A stretch of DNA of 35,325 nucleotides from Phycisphaerales bacterium. Lineage in GTDB: Bacteria; Planctomycetota; Phycisphaerae; Tepidisphaerales; Tepidisphaeraceae. Shown one piece after another: positions 23,518 through 31,263 of this stretch. The notes under the pieces are model-generated. The model saw only the letters and a list, made by a program, of their open reading frames with translations. It ran no database searches and was not told where the DNA came from. How positions within the stretch are numbered: position 1 is the stretch's first letter; each line of letters begins with the position of its first letter. The stretch lies in assembly GCA_028291615.1 (NCBI GenBank), contig JAQGHM010000043.1:1-35325 (forward strand), written 5' to 3'. The translations under genes were made by a program, and so were the position numbers.

Positions 23518-24035
23518 CGCCCACCCCCCTCTTCATGTTTCACGTCTTCATGTTTCACGTTTTCGGAAATCTCCGCCAGCATCTCCACCACGCTCACCCG
23601 AAACCCGCACCGCTCAAAAAGCTTCCGCGCCGCCTCGTTCGCCCCCGCAGTGTCCAGCCGAACCTGCTTCACCCCGATCTCCCCGAACCGCTCCACCGCC
23701 CGCATCACCAACTGCCGCGCCACCCCCTCATGACGATAATCCTCCTCCACCCACAGGTCATGAATAAACCCATATTCCTTCAACCGATAAATCGGGATCT
23801 CCTTCTCCACCGTCCCAATCAAAAACCCCACCGGCCCCCGCCCCTCCCGCTCAGCCACCAGAAACACCGCCCGCGGATCATTCGCCCGCGCCGTCAGCCA
23901 ACCCTGATACATCCCCTCTATCCCCTCCACAAAATCATATTTCGCCCGATCCCACTCCCGATGCAGCTCGCACAACTTCCGCACCATCGGCAAAACCGCG
24001 GGCACATCCTCAGGCGTAGCAGGCCGAACATCCAT
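23514..24035 (-). CDS. GNAT-family N-acetyltransferase
   Basis: 173-aa acetyl-CoA-dependent acetyltransferase. The GNAT core is clear: MDVRPATPEDVPAVLPMVRKL at the start, VFLVAEREGRGPVGFLIGTV strands, FIHDLWVEEDYRHEGVARQLVMRAVERF with the pyrophosphate-binding R-H-E-G-V-A loop, and QVRLDTAGANEAARKLFERCGFRV. The substrate is unknown. The ATG at 24033-24035 was preferred to a GTG seven codons upstream. The last 16 or so residues (ENVKHEDVKHEEGGGR) lie beyond the GNAT fold and come from a 15-nt tandem duplication. Its TGA overlaps the GTG of the kinase gene. Confidence 0.9.
   Translation of the reverse strand: MDVRPATPEDVPAVLPMVRKLCELHREWDRAKYDFVEGIEGMYQGWLTARANDPRAVFLVAEREGRGPVGFLIGTVEKEIPIYRLKEYGFIHDLWVEEDYRHEGVARQLVMRAVERFGEIGVKQVRLDTAGANEAARKLFERCGFRVSVVEMLAEISENVKHEDVKHEEGGGR
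23531..23560. repeat. Perfect 15-nt tandem duplication at the acetyltransferase 3' end
   Basis: CTTCATGTTTCACGT occurs twice in a row (23531-23545, 23546-23560). On the coding strand it yields the repeated VKHED/VKHEE peptide at the acetyltransferase C-terminus. Confidence 0.85.
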
Positions 24036-24092
24036 CCCCCGATCAAACGCCGCCACGCGGAAAGTGTCAATGCGCGCGATCGCCCGTTACGT

Positions 24093-24098
24093 TAGAAT
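24093..24098 (+). promoter_or_regulatory. -10 element of the zinc-ribbon membrane protein gene, leaderless geometry
   Basis: TAGAAT followed by 8 nt (CTCCCTTT... in outline CTCCCTTT) and then the ATG; no ribosome site is possible in that space. A -35 match was not found. Confidence 0.45.
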
Positions 24099-24106
24099 CT
24101 CCCTTT

Positions 24107-25096
24107 ATGCCCGCCGCCCCACCCGACCTTGCCGCACCCGCCCCCCTCATCATCGAGCGCGACTGCCCCTGCATCGGCTGCCGCTACAACCTCCGCACCA
24201 GCCCCCTCGACGCCCGCTGTCCTGAGTGCGCCAAGCCCGTCCTGGAAACCCTTCGCGGCCACGCAGACCGCCTGGCTGGCGCAGACCGCCGCTGGCTCCG
24301 CGCCATCACCAACGGCATCATCTGGCTGATCCTAGCCTACATCGTTCCTGTTCTCTTCCTCGTCGCCCCCATTCCAAACGAGCCGCTCACGACATGGATG
24401 ACGGTCAATTGCCAGAGCCTGGTCATAGTCCTGACCCCCGCGATCTTCGCCATCGTCGCCTGCTGGCGCATCGGCACACCCCGCCCCCGCCGCGAACGGG
24501 ACGGCGACGACCAGCCCATTACCTGCTGGCTGCTCCGCCTGACGGCAATCGCGTGGATCGTCCCACTCCCCTTCATTGCCGGACGGTTCTTCGACCAACG
24601 CTGGAGCTATCCGCGTTTCCAGGTCCACCAGCAACAGGTCCTGGAGCTGATCGCCTGGACCGGGTTGCCCGCGACGTTCCTGATGTTCCGCCGGCTTAAG
24701 TACGTCGCCCGGCACATCCCCTCGCCATTGCTCCTGCATCAATGCAACGTCATCGGATCTCAACTGCCCCTGGCGACGCTCATCGTGGCGACCATGTCAC
24801 ACGGCTGGGGCGATCGCACCCCAATCGCTTTCATGTACGTCATGGATTCCCCATTTCCCGGTGCAGGCATGCCGTGGCTTATCGTCACCAGGCTATCGGA
24901 TCTTGACTGGCTGCAATGGAACCAGTTGCAGGTCAACGCGGAATTCATACTTGCCGCCTGGGCCGTGCTCTGTACCCTTGGCGCCTTCGCCCTCGCCGTC
25001 CAATTCCTGATCGCCCTGATCGCCGTCCGCCGCGTCGATGCAGACCTGCCAGCCGACTGCCGGCGGCTTCTCCTTGCCGTGGAGAATCCGCAGTAA
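24107..25096 (+). CDS. Membrane protein with N-terminal zinc ribbon
   Basis: 329-aa protein. Residues 20-42 form a CxCxxC...CxxC zinc ribbon (DCPCIGCRYNLR then CPECAKPV), the short motif that opens many planctomycete membrane proteins. After a charged linker there are six or more hydrophobic segments, near 70-90, 102-120, 140-160, 183-197, 222-232 and 280-305. No catalytic motif is recognised, so the function is unknown; the ribbon is probably cytoplasmic and might bind protein or nucleic acid. A second, unrelated-in-sequence protein of the same architecture is encoded at 31264. The start is supported by a -10-like element directly upstream. It converges with the dipeptidase gene. Confidence 0.78.
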   Translation: MPAAPPDLAAPAPLIIERDCPCIGCRYNLRTSPLDARCPECAKPVLETLRGHADRLAGADRRWLRAITNGIIWLILAYIVPVLFLVAPIPNEPLTTWMTVNCQSLVIVLTPAIFAIVACWRIGTPRPRRERDGDDQPITCWLLRLTAIAWIVPLPFIAGRFFDQRWSYPRFQVHQQQVLELIAWTGLPATFLMFRRLKYVARHIPSPLLLHQCNVIGSQLPLATLIVATMSHGWGDRTPIAFMYVMDSPFPGAGMPWLIVTRLSDLDWLQWNQLQVNAEFILAAWAVLCTLGAFALAVQFLIALIAVRRVDADLPADCRRLLLAVENPQ

Positions 25097-25108
25097 TACA
25101 CAACACTC

Positions 25109-26122
25109 TCAACTCTTCGGCAACCGCTCCCCGAAGAACCGCACCCAATTCCCCCCCATGATCCCCGCCACGTCCGCCTCGGCAAAACCGCCAGCCATCA
25201 GCGCCTCGGCGATCTTGGGCATATCGCCACTGGTGCCGATTTCTTCCGGAATATTCTCCCCGCCAAACCCGCCGTCCATGTCCGTGCCGATGCCGACGTG
25301 CGTCGCGTCGCCGATGAGATCGCACATGTGCTTCACGTGTTCGACGACGTCCGCAAGCCGGGCCCGCCGCGTCTTATACTCGGCCGGCCGGAGCAGGAAC
25401 TTGTCGAAGAAGTTGATCCCGATCACCCCGCCGCGCTCGGCGATCGCCTTGATCATCTCATCCGACAGTTGCCGGTCCGTCGGCACCAGCGCCCGGCAAT
25501 TCGAGTGCGACGCCATCACCGGCCCGGCGGACAGCTTGAGCAACTGCCAGAACGATTCCTCCGCCAGGTGCGAGGCGTCATGGATGATCCCCCGCGCGTC
25601 CAGTTCCTTCACCAGCGCCCGCCCCTCGTCGGTAATCGGCCCCGGTTCGGCGGTCCCGCCGGCCATGCGCGTCCCCTTCCACGCCAGCCCCACGATCCGC
25701 AACCCCGCGTCGAACCAGTCATCCACCTCGTCCGGCGTGCGGAACGGATCGGCCCCCTCCATCAGCAGGATCGCCTTCTGCACGCCCGGACGCGGCGCCC
25801 CGTAGCCCACCGCCGGCAGATGCTCGGCATCGGTCACCAGCTCCAGCAAGCCATCCGACACCTGCTTGTAATACCATCGCAATTGACGCTGTGCCTGCGC
25901 GTGCGCCTCGCCAGCCGTTCGATACCCCGGATGATCCCCCTTCGCCGGCTCGCAGAAGATCGTCGCGCAGATGAGATCAACCCCGCCCTGCCGTAGGTCC
26001 GGAAATCCCACCGAAGGCGTTCCGTCCCCATGCGCAGCCGTCTGCTCGGATGCGGGCTTGTTCACTTCCCGCCCGCGCAGGGCGTTGTACGCGAGATCCA
26101 GATGGGCATCGACGATCAGCAT
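25109..26122 (-). CDS. Membrane dipeptidase family (M19) metallopeptidase
   Basis: 337-aa zinc dipeptidase of the renal-dipeptidase-like amidohydrolase group. Motifs in order: VDAHLDLAYNAL with zinc ligands His7 and Asp9, AILLMEGADPF with the bridging Glu, GLAWKGTRMAGG, IIHDASHLAEESF and VMASHSNCRAL with the further His ligands, and VGIGTDMDGGFG with the final Asp. It ends NWVRFFGERLP, matching the family's GGNxLRxF end. No signal peptide is present, so it is probably cytoplasmic. Substrates of bacterial members are dipeptides including D-amino-acid ones. GGGAG, just outside an inverted-repeat element, is placed to act as its ribosome site. It is the third gene of the DedA-deacetylase-dipeptidase unit. 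Confidence 0.93.
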   Translation of the reverse strand: MLIVDAHLDLAYNALRGREVNKPASEQTAAHGDGTPSVGFPDLRQGGVDLICATIFCEPAKGDHPGYRTAGEAHAQAQRQLRWYYKQVSDGLLELVTDAEHLPAVGYGAPRPGVQKAILLMEGADPFRTPDEVDDWFDAGLRIVGLAWKGTRMAGGTAEPGPITDEGRALVKELDARGIIHDASHLAEESFWQLLKLSAGPVMASHSNCRALVPTDRQLSDEMIKAIAERGGVIGINFFDKFLLRPAEYKTRRARLADVVEHVKHMCDLIGDATHVGIGTDMDGGFGGENIPEEIGTSGDMPKIAEALMAGGFAEADVAGIMGGNWVRFFGERLPKS

Positions 26123-26131
26123 TCATCTCCC

Positions 26132-26204
26132 GTAGGGTCGGCTCCGCCCACCATGTTCTTAACCACGTCGGTTTCAAGACAACGGCGGGCAGAGCCCACC
26201 CTAC
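26132..26204. repeat. Dispersed inverted-repeat element, GTAGGGTGGGCTCTGCCC type
   Basis: The arms GTAGGGTCGGCTCCGCCCACC (26132-26152; given in two parts GTAGGGTCGG and CTCCGCCCACC) and 26184-26204 match as inverted repeats at 18 of 21 positions around a 31-nt centre. I recognise GTAGGGTGGGC...GCCCACCCTAC as a small non-coding repeat found in planctomycetes and other phyla. Its right end supplies the TAG stop codon of the deacetylase-family gene and its left end lies 10 nt before the dipeptidase ATG. Confidence 0.72.
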
Positions 26205-27232
26205 TCAGAGTCTGCACCAAGGGCAATGAGATGCCGCACCACGCTCCGCCCCAGGGCCCGCAGGTGATAGCCGCCTTCCAGCACGCTCACCACGCGCCCG
26301 TTGCAGTGCCGATCCGCCAGCCCCACCAGTTCCCGCGTCATCTCCCCAAACCCCGCCTCCGACAGGTTCACGTTCGCCAGCGGATCATCGAGATGCGCGT
26401 CAAACCCCGCCGAGATCAGCAGCACCTCGGGCGCAAACGTCTCCAGCACCGGCAGAATTCGCCGGCGCAGCGCGGTCATGTAATCCTCATCCACCGAAAG
26501 CGGGGGAAAGACCACGTTCATCGTATACCCAACCCCAGCCCCCGCGCCGGCCTCCCATTCGTACCCGCTCCCCGGATAACAGACGCGCGGGTCTTCGTGC
26601 ATCGACACGAAGAAAACACTCGGGTCGTCATCGAACACAGCCTGCGTGCCGTTGCCATGGTGCACGTCGAAATCGACGATCGCGATCCGCCCCACACCAT
26701 GCTGCTTCTGTAGATACCGCGCCCCGATCGCGATATTCGAAAACAAGCAAAACCCCATCGCCCGATCCGGCTCGGCATGATGTCCCGGCGGCCTTCCCGC
26801 GGCAAACGCGCGGCGAAACTTCCCGCCCATCACCCAGTCGCACGCCGTCAAAACCCCGCCCAGCGACAGCATCGCCATTTCATAACCGTTCGCATCGATC
26901 CGCGTATCCCCCTGATCCAGCACCCCGCCGCCCGCCTCGGCAACGCGCTTCACCTGCCGCACGTGCTCCGGCGGATGCACCAGCTCCAGCCACTGCTCCT
27001 CCGCCATCACCGGCGCAATCTCGATCGCCTTGAACAGCGCCTGCGGCATCGCCCCCAGGTCCAGTTCAAAATCGGGAAACGGATCAGGCGAATCGATCAA
27101 CCCCGCTGCGCGCACCGCGCGATGGATCGCGCGAATGCGGTCAGGCCGCTCGGGATGAAAGGGCCCCGTCTCGTGCTCGACGAGGCGCGGGCTGGAGACA
27201 AACGCCACCTTCGGCTTTTCCTGAGCCATCAT
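26201..27232 (-). CDS. Histone deacetylase/acetylpolyamine amidohydrolase family protein
   Basis: 343-aa zinc amidohydrolase of the class II histone-deacetylase-like superfamily; bacterial members remove acetyl groups from polyamines, acetyl-lysine or small amides. Landmarks: HPERPDRIRAIHRAV near the start, AGRPPGHHAEPDRAMGFCLFSNIAIGA with the catalytic His pair, IVDFDVHHGNGTQAVF with zinc ligands Asp and His, SMHEDPRVCYPGSG, LLISAGFDAHLDDPLANVNLSEAGFG with the third Asp ligand, and VLEGGYHL with the transition-state Tyr. All catalytic residues look intact. The ATG at 27230-27232 overlaps the upstream TGA as ATGA; a second ATG follows directly. The stop codon lies inside an inverted-repeat element, so the C-terminus (ALGADSE) may have been altered by its insertion. 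Confidence 0.93.
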   Translation of the reverse strand: MMAQEKPKVAFVSSPRLVEHETGPFHPERPDRIRAIHRAVRAAGLIDSPDPFPDFELDLGAMPQALFKAIEIAPVMAEEQWLELVHPPEHVRQVKRVAEAGGGVLDQGDTRIDANGYEMAMLSLGGVLTACDWVMGGKFRRAFAAGRPPGHHAEPDRAMGFCLFSNIAIGARYLQKQHGVGRIAIVDFDVHHGNGTQAVFDDDPSVFFVSMHEDPRVCYPGSGYEWEAGAGAGVGYTMNVVFPPLSVDEDYMTALRRRILPVLETFAPEVLLISAGFDAHLDDPLANVNLSEAGFGEMTRELVGLADRHCNGRVVSVLEGGYHLRALGRSVVRHLIALGADSE

Positions 27233-27975
27233 TCCACCCCAATCCGCTTGAACCACTGCGGCCGCCAGTATCGCAGCACCACCGGCACCAGCAGCACAAT
27301 GTTAGCGATCGTGAGACAGACCATGAAGCGCCAGTTGCGCAGCGGCCGCATGCCCGCGCCGACCGCCACGTAAAACGCAATGGCTGGCGCGTTGCCCAGG
27401 AACGTGCCAAGGATGACGTCCATCAGCGTGATCCGCGAGATGCCAAAGAGATAGTTGCTCACGCCGAAGGGAAGAAAGTGCATCAACCGCGACGCCATCA
27501 CGATCAGCAGGCCATTGTGGCCCATCTTCTCATCCAGCGCGCGAAGCTTGGTGTGCTTGGCCTCGAACCGCGTGTGCACGTATTCAGCCAGGAGCGTGCG
27601 CGCCATCAGAAAACTGGCGACCGCGGCCAGCGTGGCGCCGATCAGGCTATACGTAATCCCCAACCAAAGCCCAAAGCCGTAACCAGCCAGGATCTGCAGC
27701 CACCAGACGGGCATCAGCGAAAGCGTGAAAACGACGTAAAGCAGCAGCAGGATTGCCGGCGCGATGAGCTGATGGCTTCGCACCCAGTTTCTGAAATGCA
27801 AGCCGGCAAGGTGCGGGTTGTCGCGGACTTGTCGTCCGGCGTCCGTGAAAAAGAAGCCGTAAACCGCAGCAGCCATCAGGCAAAGGAGAAACAAGAAAAG
27901 TGCCAGGCGCGGCAGCGCAGATCTCGCCCTTGGCTGTATGCCGTGTTGCAAGCCAATCGGTTCCGCTTCCGCCAT
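27229..27975 (-). CDS. TVP38/TMEM64 (DedA-like, SNARE-associated) membrane protein
   Basis: 248-aa polytopic inner-membrane protein of the VTT/DedA superfamily, whose members act in lipid transport and membrane homeostasis. Hydrophobic segments lie near residues 22-42, 70-88, 92-132, 178-200 and 220-238. The family core is visible: PVWWLQILAGYGFGLWLGITYSLIGATLAAVASFLMAR, then LLIVMASRLMHFLPFGVSNYLFGISRITLMDVILGTFLGNAPAIAFYVAVG, with the G-x-x-x-G and R-x-x-P-F-x-x-x-N type motifs. TATAAA lies 6 nt before the ATG, suggesting it begins a leaderless transcript and is first in a three-gene unit; its TGA overlaps the deacetylase gene's ATG. Confidence 0.9.
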   Translation of the reverse strand: MAEAEPIGLQHGIQPRARSALPRLALFLFLLCLMAAAVYGFFFTDAGRQVRDNPHLAGLHFRNWVRSHQLIAPAILLLLYVVFTLSLMPVWWLQILAGYGFGLWLGITYSLIGATLAAVASFLMARTLLAEYVHTRFEAKHTKLRALDEKMGHNGLLIVMASRLMHFLPFGVSNYLFGISRITLMDVILGTFLGNAPAIAFYVAVGAGMRPLRNWRFMVCLTIANIVLLVPVVLRYWRPQWFKRIGVE

Positions 27976-27981
27976 GCCCGG

Positions 27982-27987
27982 TTTATA
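27982..27987 (-). promoter_or_regulatory. -10 element of the DedA-like gene, leaderless geometry
   Basis: TATAAA on the minus strand followed by CCGGGC and the ATG. There is no ribosome site. A weak TTCAAG lies 15 bp upstream. Confidence 0.45.
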
Positions 27988-28035
27988 GCAGAAGATCGGC
28001 GGCTTGAACGGCTACAAAAGAGCGCCGTATTTCGA

Positions 28036-29313
28036 TCATGCAAGCAGTTCTGCAATCGGCTTGCCCGGCTTATCGACAATCCGAATCGGCCGCCCGCCCG
28101 CCGTCGTGTATTCCTTCTTGTAATTGATCCCCAGCGCCGCATAGATCGTGGCCATGAAGTCCGGCGCGGTGATGGGCCGATCCGCCACTTCGCGCCCGCT
28201 CTTATCCGTCCGCCCGATCACCTGCCCCGTCTTCAAACCGCCGCCCGCAAGTACCGACGTCCACGCCTTGGCGAAGTGCTGCGACCCGCTCCCCGGGCTG
28301 CGCCCGAACTCCCCCATCCAGACGACCAGCGTCGAATCGAGCAGCCCCTTCGCGTGCAGATCCGCGATCAGCGCCGACATCGCCATATCCAGATATTCGC
28401 TGCGGCGCTTGACGTTCTTCCCCGCCCCACCGTGATCGTCCCAGCCGCCCAGCGTAACCTCGACGAACGGCACGCCCACCTCGACAAGCCTTCGCGCCAA
28501 CAGGCAACTGCGGCCAAACTGGCTGTCGCCATAGTTATGCCGCACGATTTCGGACTCGCGCTCGATCTCGAACGCCTTGGCCTTCTCCGAGCGCATCAGT
28601 CGCAGCGCCTGCTGGTACGCCGTCTCGTGCGCCAGCGCCGCCGCGGAATCGTACTTCTTCTCGAACCCCTTCTCCGCCGATTCGAGCAGGTCGAAACGAT
28701 CGTCAAACGCACCGTTCGCGACGGCGGGTTTGAGATTCTCAATCCCCTTCGAAGGATCAGTGACGATCAGCGGCGCGTGCTTCGGCCCGAGATATGCCGG
28801 AACCGATCGGAAAAATCGCCCAGCATTGTTCCCATCCACGCCCCCATCGATAGCGACGAAATTCGGCAGTTCGAACTCCGGCCGCCCCAGTTCGGCCGAA
28901 GCGACGCAGCCGATGGCAGGGAAGCTCTGCCCGCCGGACATGCGGTAGCCATTGTGCATGAGGAAGCGCGCCCGCGGATGCACCGCCTCGCCGGTGGACA
29001 TGCTCCGCAGCAGCGCGCAGTGCTGCATCTGCTTCGCCACGCGCGGCAGGTACTCGCTGATCTGGATGCCGGGGACAGACGTGGGGATGGCCCTATACTC
29101 GCTGTCCGGCTTGAGGTCGAAGGTGTGCGATTGACTTGGCCCGCCGTTCATCCAGAGCAGGATGCAAGACTTGGGCTTTTGCCCGCTCGCCGTCGCCTGT
29201 GCCGCGCTGGCGGCCAGCGTGTTGAACCAGCCGGACGTCGAGGTGGCGAGCACGCCGGCGGCGGAAAGCTTCATCCAGTCGCGGCGGGAGAGTGTCGGTT
29301 GCGGTCGGGACAT
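28036..29313 (-). CDS. DUF1501 family protein, Tat-exported
   Basis: 425-aa protein of the alkaline-phosphatase-fold DUF1501 family. It starts with a Tat signal (LSRRDWMKLSAAGVLATS) and continues CILLWMNGGPSQSHTFDLKP, the usual entry to the domain. Also present are LLRSMSTGEAVHPRARFLMHNGYR, SQFGRSCLLARRLVEVGVPFVEVTLGGWDDHGG, LVVWMGEFGRSPGSG and the final DFMATIYAALGINYKKEYTTAGGRPIRIVDKPGKPI. The two Asp/His clusters (GGWDDHGG, GEFGRSP) are conserved throughout the family. The ATG at 29311-29313 was chosen because GAGGAG precedes it at 7 nt. It follows the DUF1549/1553 gene by 60 bp on the same strand and is an intact counterpart of the broken copy at 10822. Confidence 0.93.
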   Translation of the reverse strand: MSRPQPTLSRRDWMKLSAAGVLATSTSGWFNTLAASAAQATASGQKPKSCILLWMNGGPSQSHTFDLKPDSEYRAIPTSVPGIQISEYLPRVAKQMQHCALLRSMSTGEAVHPRARFLMHNGYRMSGGQSFPAIGCVASAELGRPEFELPNFVAIDGGVDGNNAGRFFRSVPAYLGPKHAPLIVTDPSKGIENLKPAVANGAFDDRFDLLESAEKGFEKKYDSAAALAHETAYQQALRLMRSEKAKAFEIERESEIVRHNYGDSQFGRSCLLARRLVEVGVPFVEVTLGGWDDHGGAGKNVKRRSEYLDMAMSALIADLHAKGLLDSTLVVWMGEFGRSPGSGSQHFAKAWTSVLAGGGLKTGQVIGRTDKSGREVADRPITAPDFMATIYAALGINYKKEYTTAGGRPIRIVDKPGKPIAELLA

Positions 29314-29336
29314 CACATTACTCCTCAAACTGACTT

Positions 29337-29370
29337 ACTTCTCGCTTCTCAATTCTCACTTCTCGCTTCT
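29337..29370. repeat. Direct repeat of ACTTCTCGCTTCT between DUF1549 and DUF1501 genes
   Basis: ACTTCTCGCTTCT occurs at 29337-29349 and 29358-29370, period 21, in the short gap between the paired genes. On the transcribed strand this reads as a purine-rich GAGAAG run and may include extra ribosome-site-like sequences. Confidence 0.65.
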
Positions 29371-29373
29371 TCC

Positions 29374-31176
29374 TCAATGATTCAGCACAAACTCGCTTCG
29401 ATTCACCAGCGTCCAAAGCAGCCCGTTGTATCCATCCCGCGGCGTCCGCTGCTTCAGGATGTACGCCAGCGACTGCTTCATCTCCTCCGCCGCCGGTTTG
29501 CGCGAGAGCGTCGCCAGGTACAACTGCTCGACCACCCGCTCGCGCGGCGGCGCGGTCTTCACCAGTCGATCGACAACGGCCGCGCCGTTGTTGAACTGCA
29601 CCTGATTCATCAGCATTAGCGCCTGCGGAATGCCGTAGCTGTAGTCGCCCGCCTCAGCCCCCTCCTCCTTCGTATTAAAAAAGTTCACGAAGTGATCGCG
29701 CGGCGTGTTGGCGGGATAACCGCCCTTCTTCGCCGCCGGTCGCATCATCGCTGCCGCGGGCATGACGGCACGCCCTTCCAGCGCCACCTCCAGCGAATCC
29801 GCCAGCGCCTCCGGCGACAGCACCTTGATCTCCATCCGCGCGAAGAAGTTATTCTCCCCCTTGTTCCCCTCCACCGGCACGCTGCTCCGCTGATACGCGC
29901 AACTGTTGCAGATGCAGCGAACCAGGTGCTTGATGTCAAAGCCGGACTGCACAAATTCCCGCGACAGCGCCGCGAGCAGCTCCGGGTGCGATGGCTTGTT
30001 GTCCGGATTGAAATCGTCCACCGGGTTGACGATCCCGCGTCCCATGAAGTGTTCCCAAAACCGGTTGGCGATACACGGGCCGAAATATTTGTTCTCAGGC
30101 GCTGTCAGCCAAACCGCAAACGCCGGCCGAAGCTGCGGCACATCACCCACCGACGGCTGCGGCCCGGCCGGGAACTTTGCCGGGATCACTGTGCCCACAT
30201 TGTGGAACGATTCTTCCGGAATGATGATCGACCCGTTGGCCACCACCTTCGCCGCCGGCTTCCCCTTCTTCGCGCCGTTCTGCTGGATCTTCTCGATGAT
30301 GCTCGCCCCGCCGGCGGCACCCTTTCCGCCCGCGGCGACATTCTGCACCCGCCCGAAAAACGCCGCCATCCCCCAGAAATCCGACTGCTTCCACTGCGTG
30401 TTGAAAGGATGATCGTGGCACTGCGCGCATTGCAGTTGCACGCCCATAAACGCCTGCGACGTCGTGCGCGTGAGGATGTCCGCCTGCGGAAAACTCTTCG
30501 CGTCCGCGTTAGCGATGTAGAAGATCCCCTGCGGCGACTCGGCGACCGGCCCCTCGGCCATCAGCAGCGACCGCACCGTCTGATCGAACGGCCGATTCTC
30601 ATTGAACCGATCCGCCATCCACGCCTCAAACGCCACATAATTGGGCGGCTTGTTCTGATTCGCATCGGGCGGCACCAGCACGCGCCGCCAGATGCTAGCG
30701 AGGCTGGAACCGAACTGCGGCGCGGCGAGCAGCTCATCGATCAATCGCGCGCGCTTGGCCGGATCGGTCGTGCTGAGAAAGCTGCCGACGGCCGACGCGC
30801 TCGGTACGCGACCGGTGATGTCGAGATACGCCCGGCGGATAAACTCCCCATCATCCGCCATCGCCGACGCCGGAACCTTCGCCGCCGCCAATTGCTCGTC
30901 GATCAGGCGATCGATCTCCGCCGCGATGGCCATTGGCTCGCGCCGTCCCGATACGATCGGCGGCGCGACCTTCACTGGCGCAGTCGTCGGCGCAGTCTTG
31001 GGTTGAGCCGGAGCCGGCGTCGGCTTCGCCTCCGCCGCAGCTTTCGCGTTCTGCCGCTGGATCTTTCGTTGCTGCCTGATATTGGCCGCCGGCGCCCCCT
31101 GCACCACCGATTCCACGCCGCACGCGATCGCCAGCCCGACTGCCGTGACCGCCGCCAGATGCGTGAAGATCTTCAA
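29374..31176 (-). CDS. DUF1549/DUF1553 protein, short form without cytochrome domain
   Basis: 600-aa exported protein, the usual partner of DUF1501. It has a signal peptide (about 1-28), then a low-complexity linker rich in Ala/Pro/Lys/Thr (to about residue 80). DUF1549 starts near AAEIDRLIDEQLAAAKVPASAMADDGEFIRRAYLDITGRVP and ends with CAQCHDHPFNTQW (about 248-260), a CxxCH motif. DUF1553 begins near RPAFAVWLTAPENKYFGPCIANRFWEHFMGRGIVNPVDDF and runs to the end. Unlike the PSD1 protein at 12369 there is no N-terminal cytochrome c domain, which accounts for its smaller size. The start is TTG with GGAAAGG just upstream. Role unknown. Confidence 0.92.
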   Translation of the reverse strand: MKIFTHLAAVTAVGLAIACGVESVVQGAPAANIRQQRKIQRQNAKAAAEAKPTPAPAQPKTAPTTAPVKVAPPIVSGRREPMAIAAEIDRLIDEQLAAAKVPASAMADDGEFIRRAYLDITGRVPSASAVGSFLSTTDPAKRARLIDELLAAPQFGSSLASIWRRVLVPPDANQNKPPNYVAFEAWMADRFNENRPFDQTVRSLLMAEGPVAESPQGIFYIANADAKSFPQADILTRTTSQAFMGVQLQCAQCHDHPFNTQWKQSDFWGMAAFFGRVQNVAAGGKGAAGGASIIEKIQQNGAKKGKPAAKVVANGSIIIPEESFHNVGTVIPAKFPAGPQPSVGDVPQLRPAFAVWLTAPENKYFGPCIANRFWEHFMGRGIVNPVDDFNPDNKPSHPELLAALSREFVQSGFDIKHLVRCICNSCAYQRSSVPVEGNKGENNFFARMEIKVLSPEALADSLEVALEGRAVMPAAAMMRPAAKKGGYPANTPRDHFVNFFNTKEEGAEAGDYSYGIPQALMLMNQVQFNNGAAVVDRLVKTAPPRERVVEQLYLATLSRKPAAEEMKQSLAYILKQRTPRDGYNGLLWTLVNRSEFVLNH

Positions 31177-31263
31177 GCCAGCCGCCTTTCCGCCCGTGGG
31201 GGCGATCTATCGGTTAAACGGTTGGTGGGGCGATTCGTTGGTCAGGTGCTGGACTTTCCTCCC

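Noticed and set aside
27478-29619. 713-aa open frame on the plus strand
   Set aside because: It lies antisense to the DedA-like and DUF1501 genes, is rich in Arg/His/Pro/Gln with no domain, and results from high GC at third positions.
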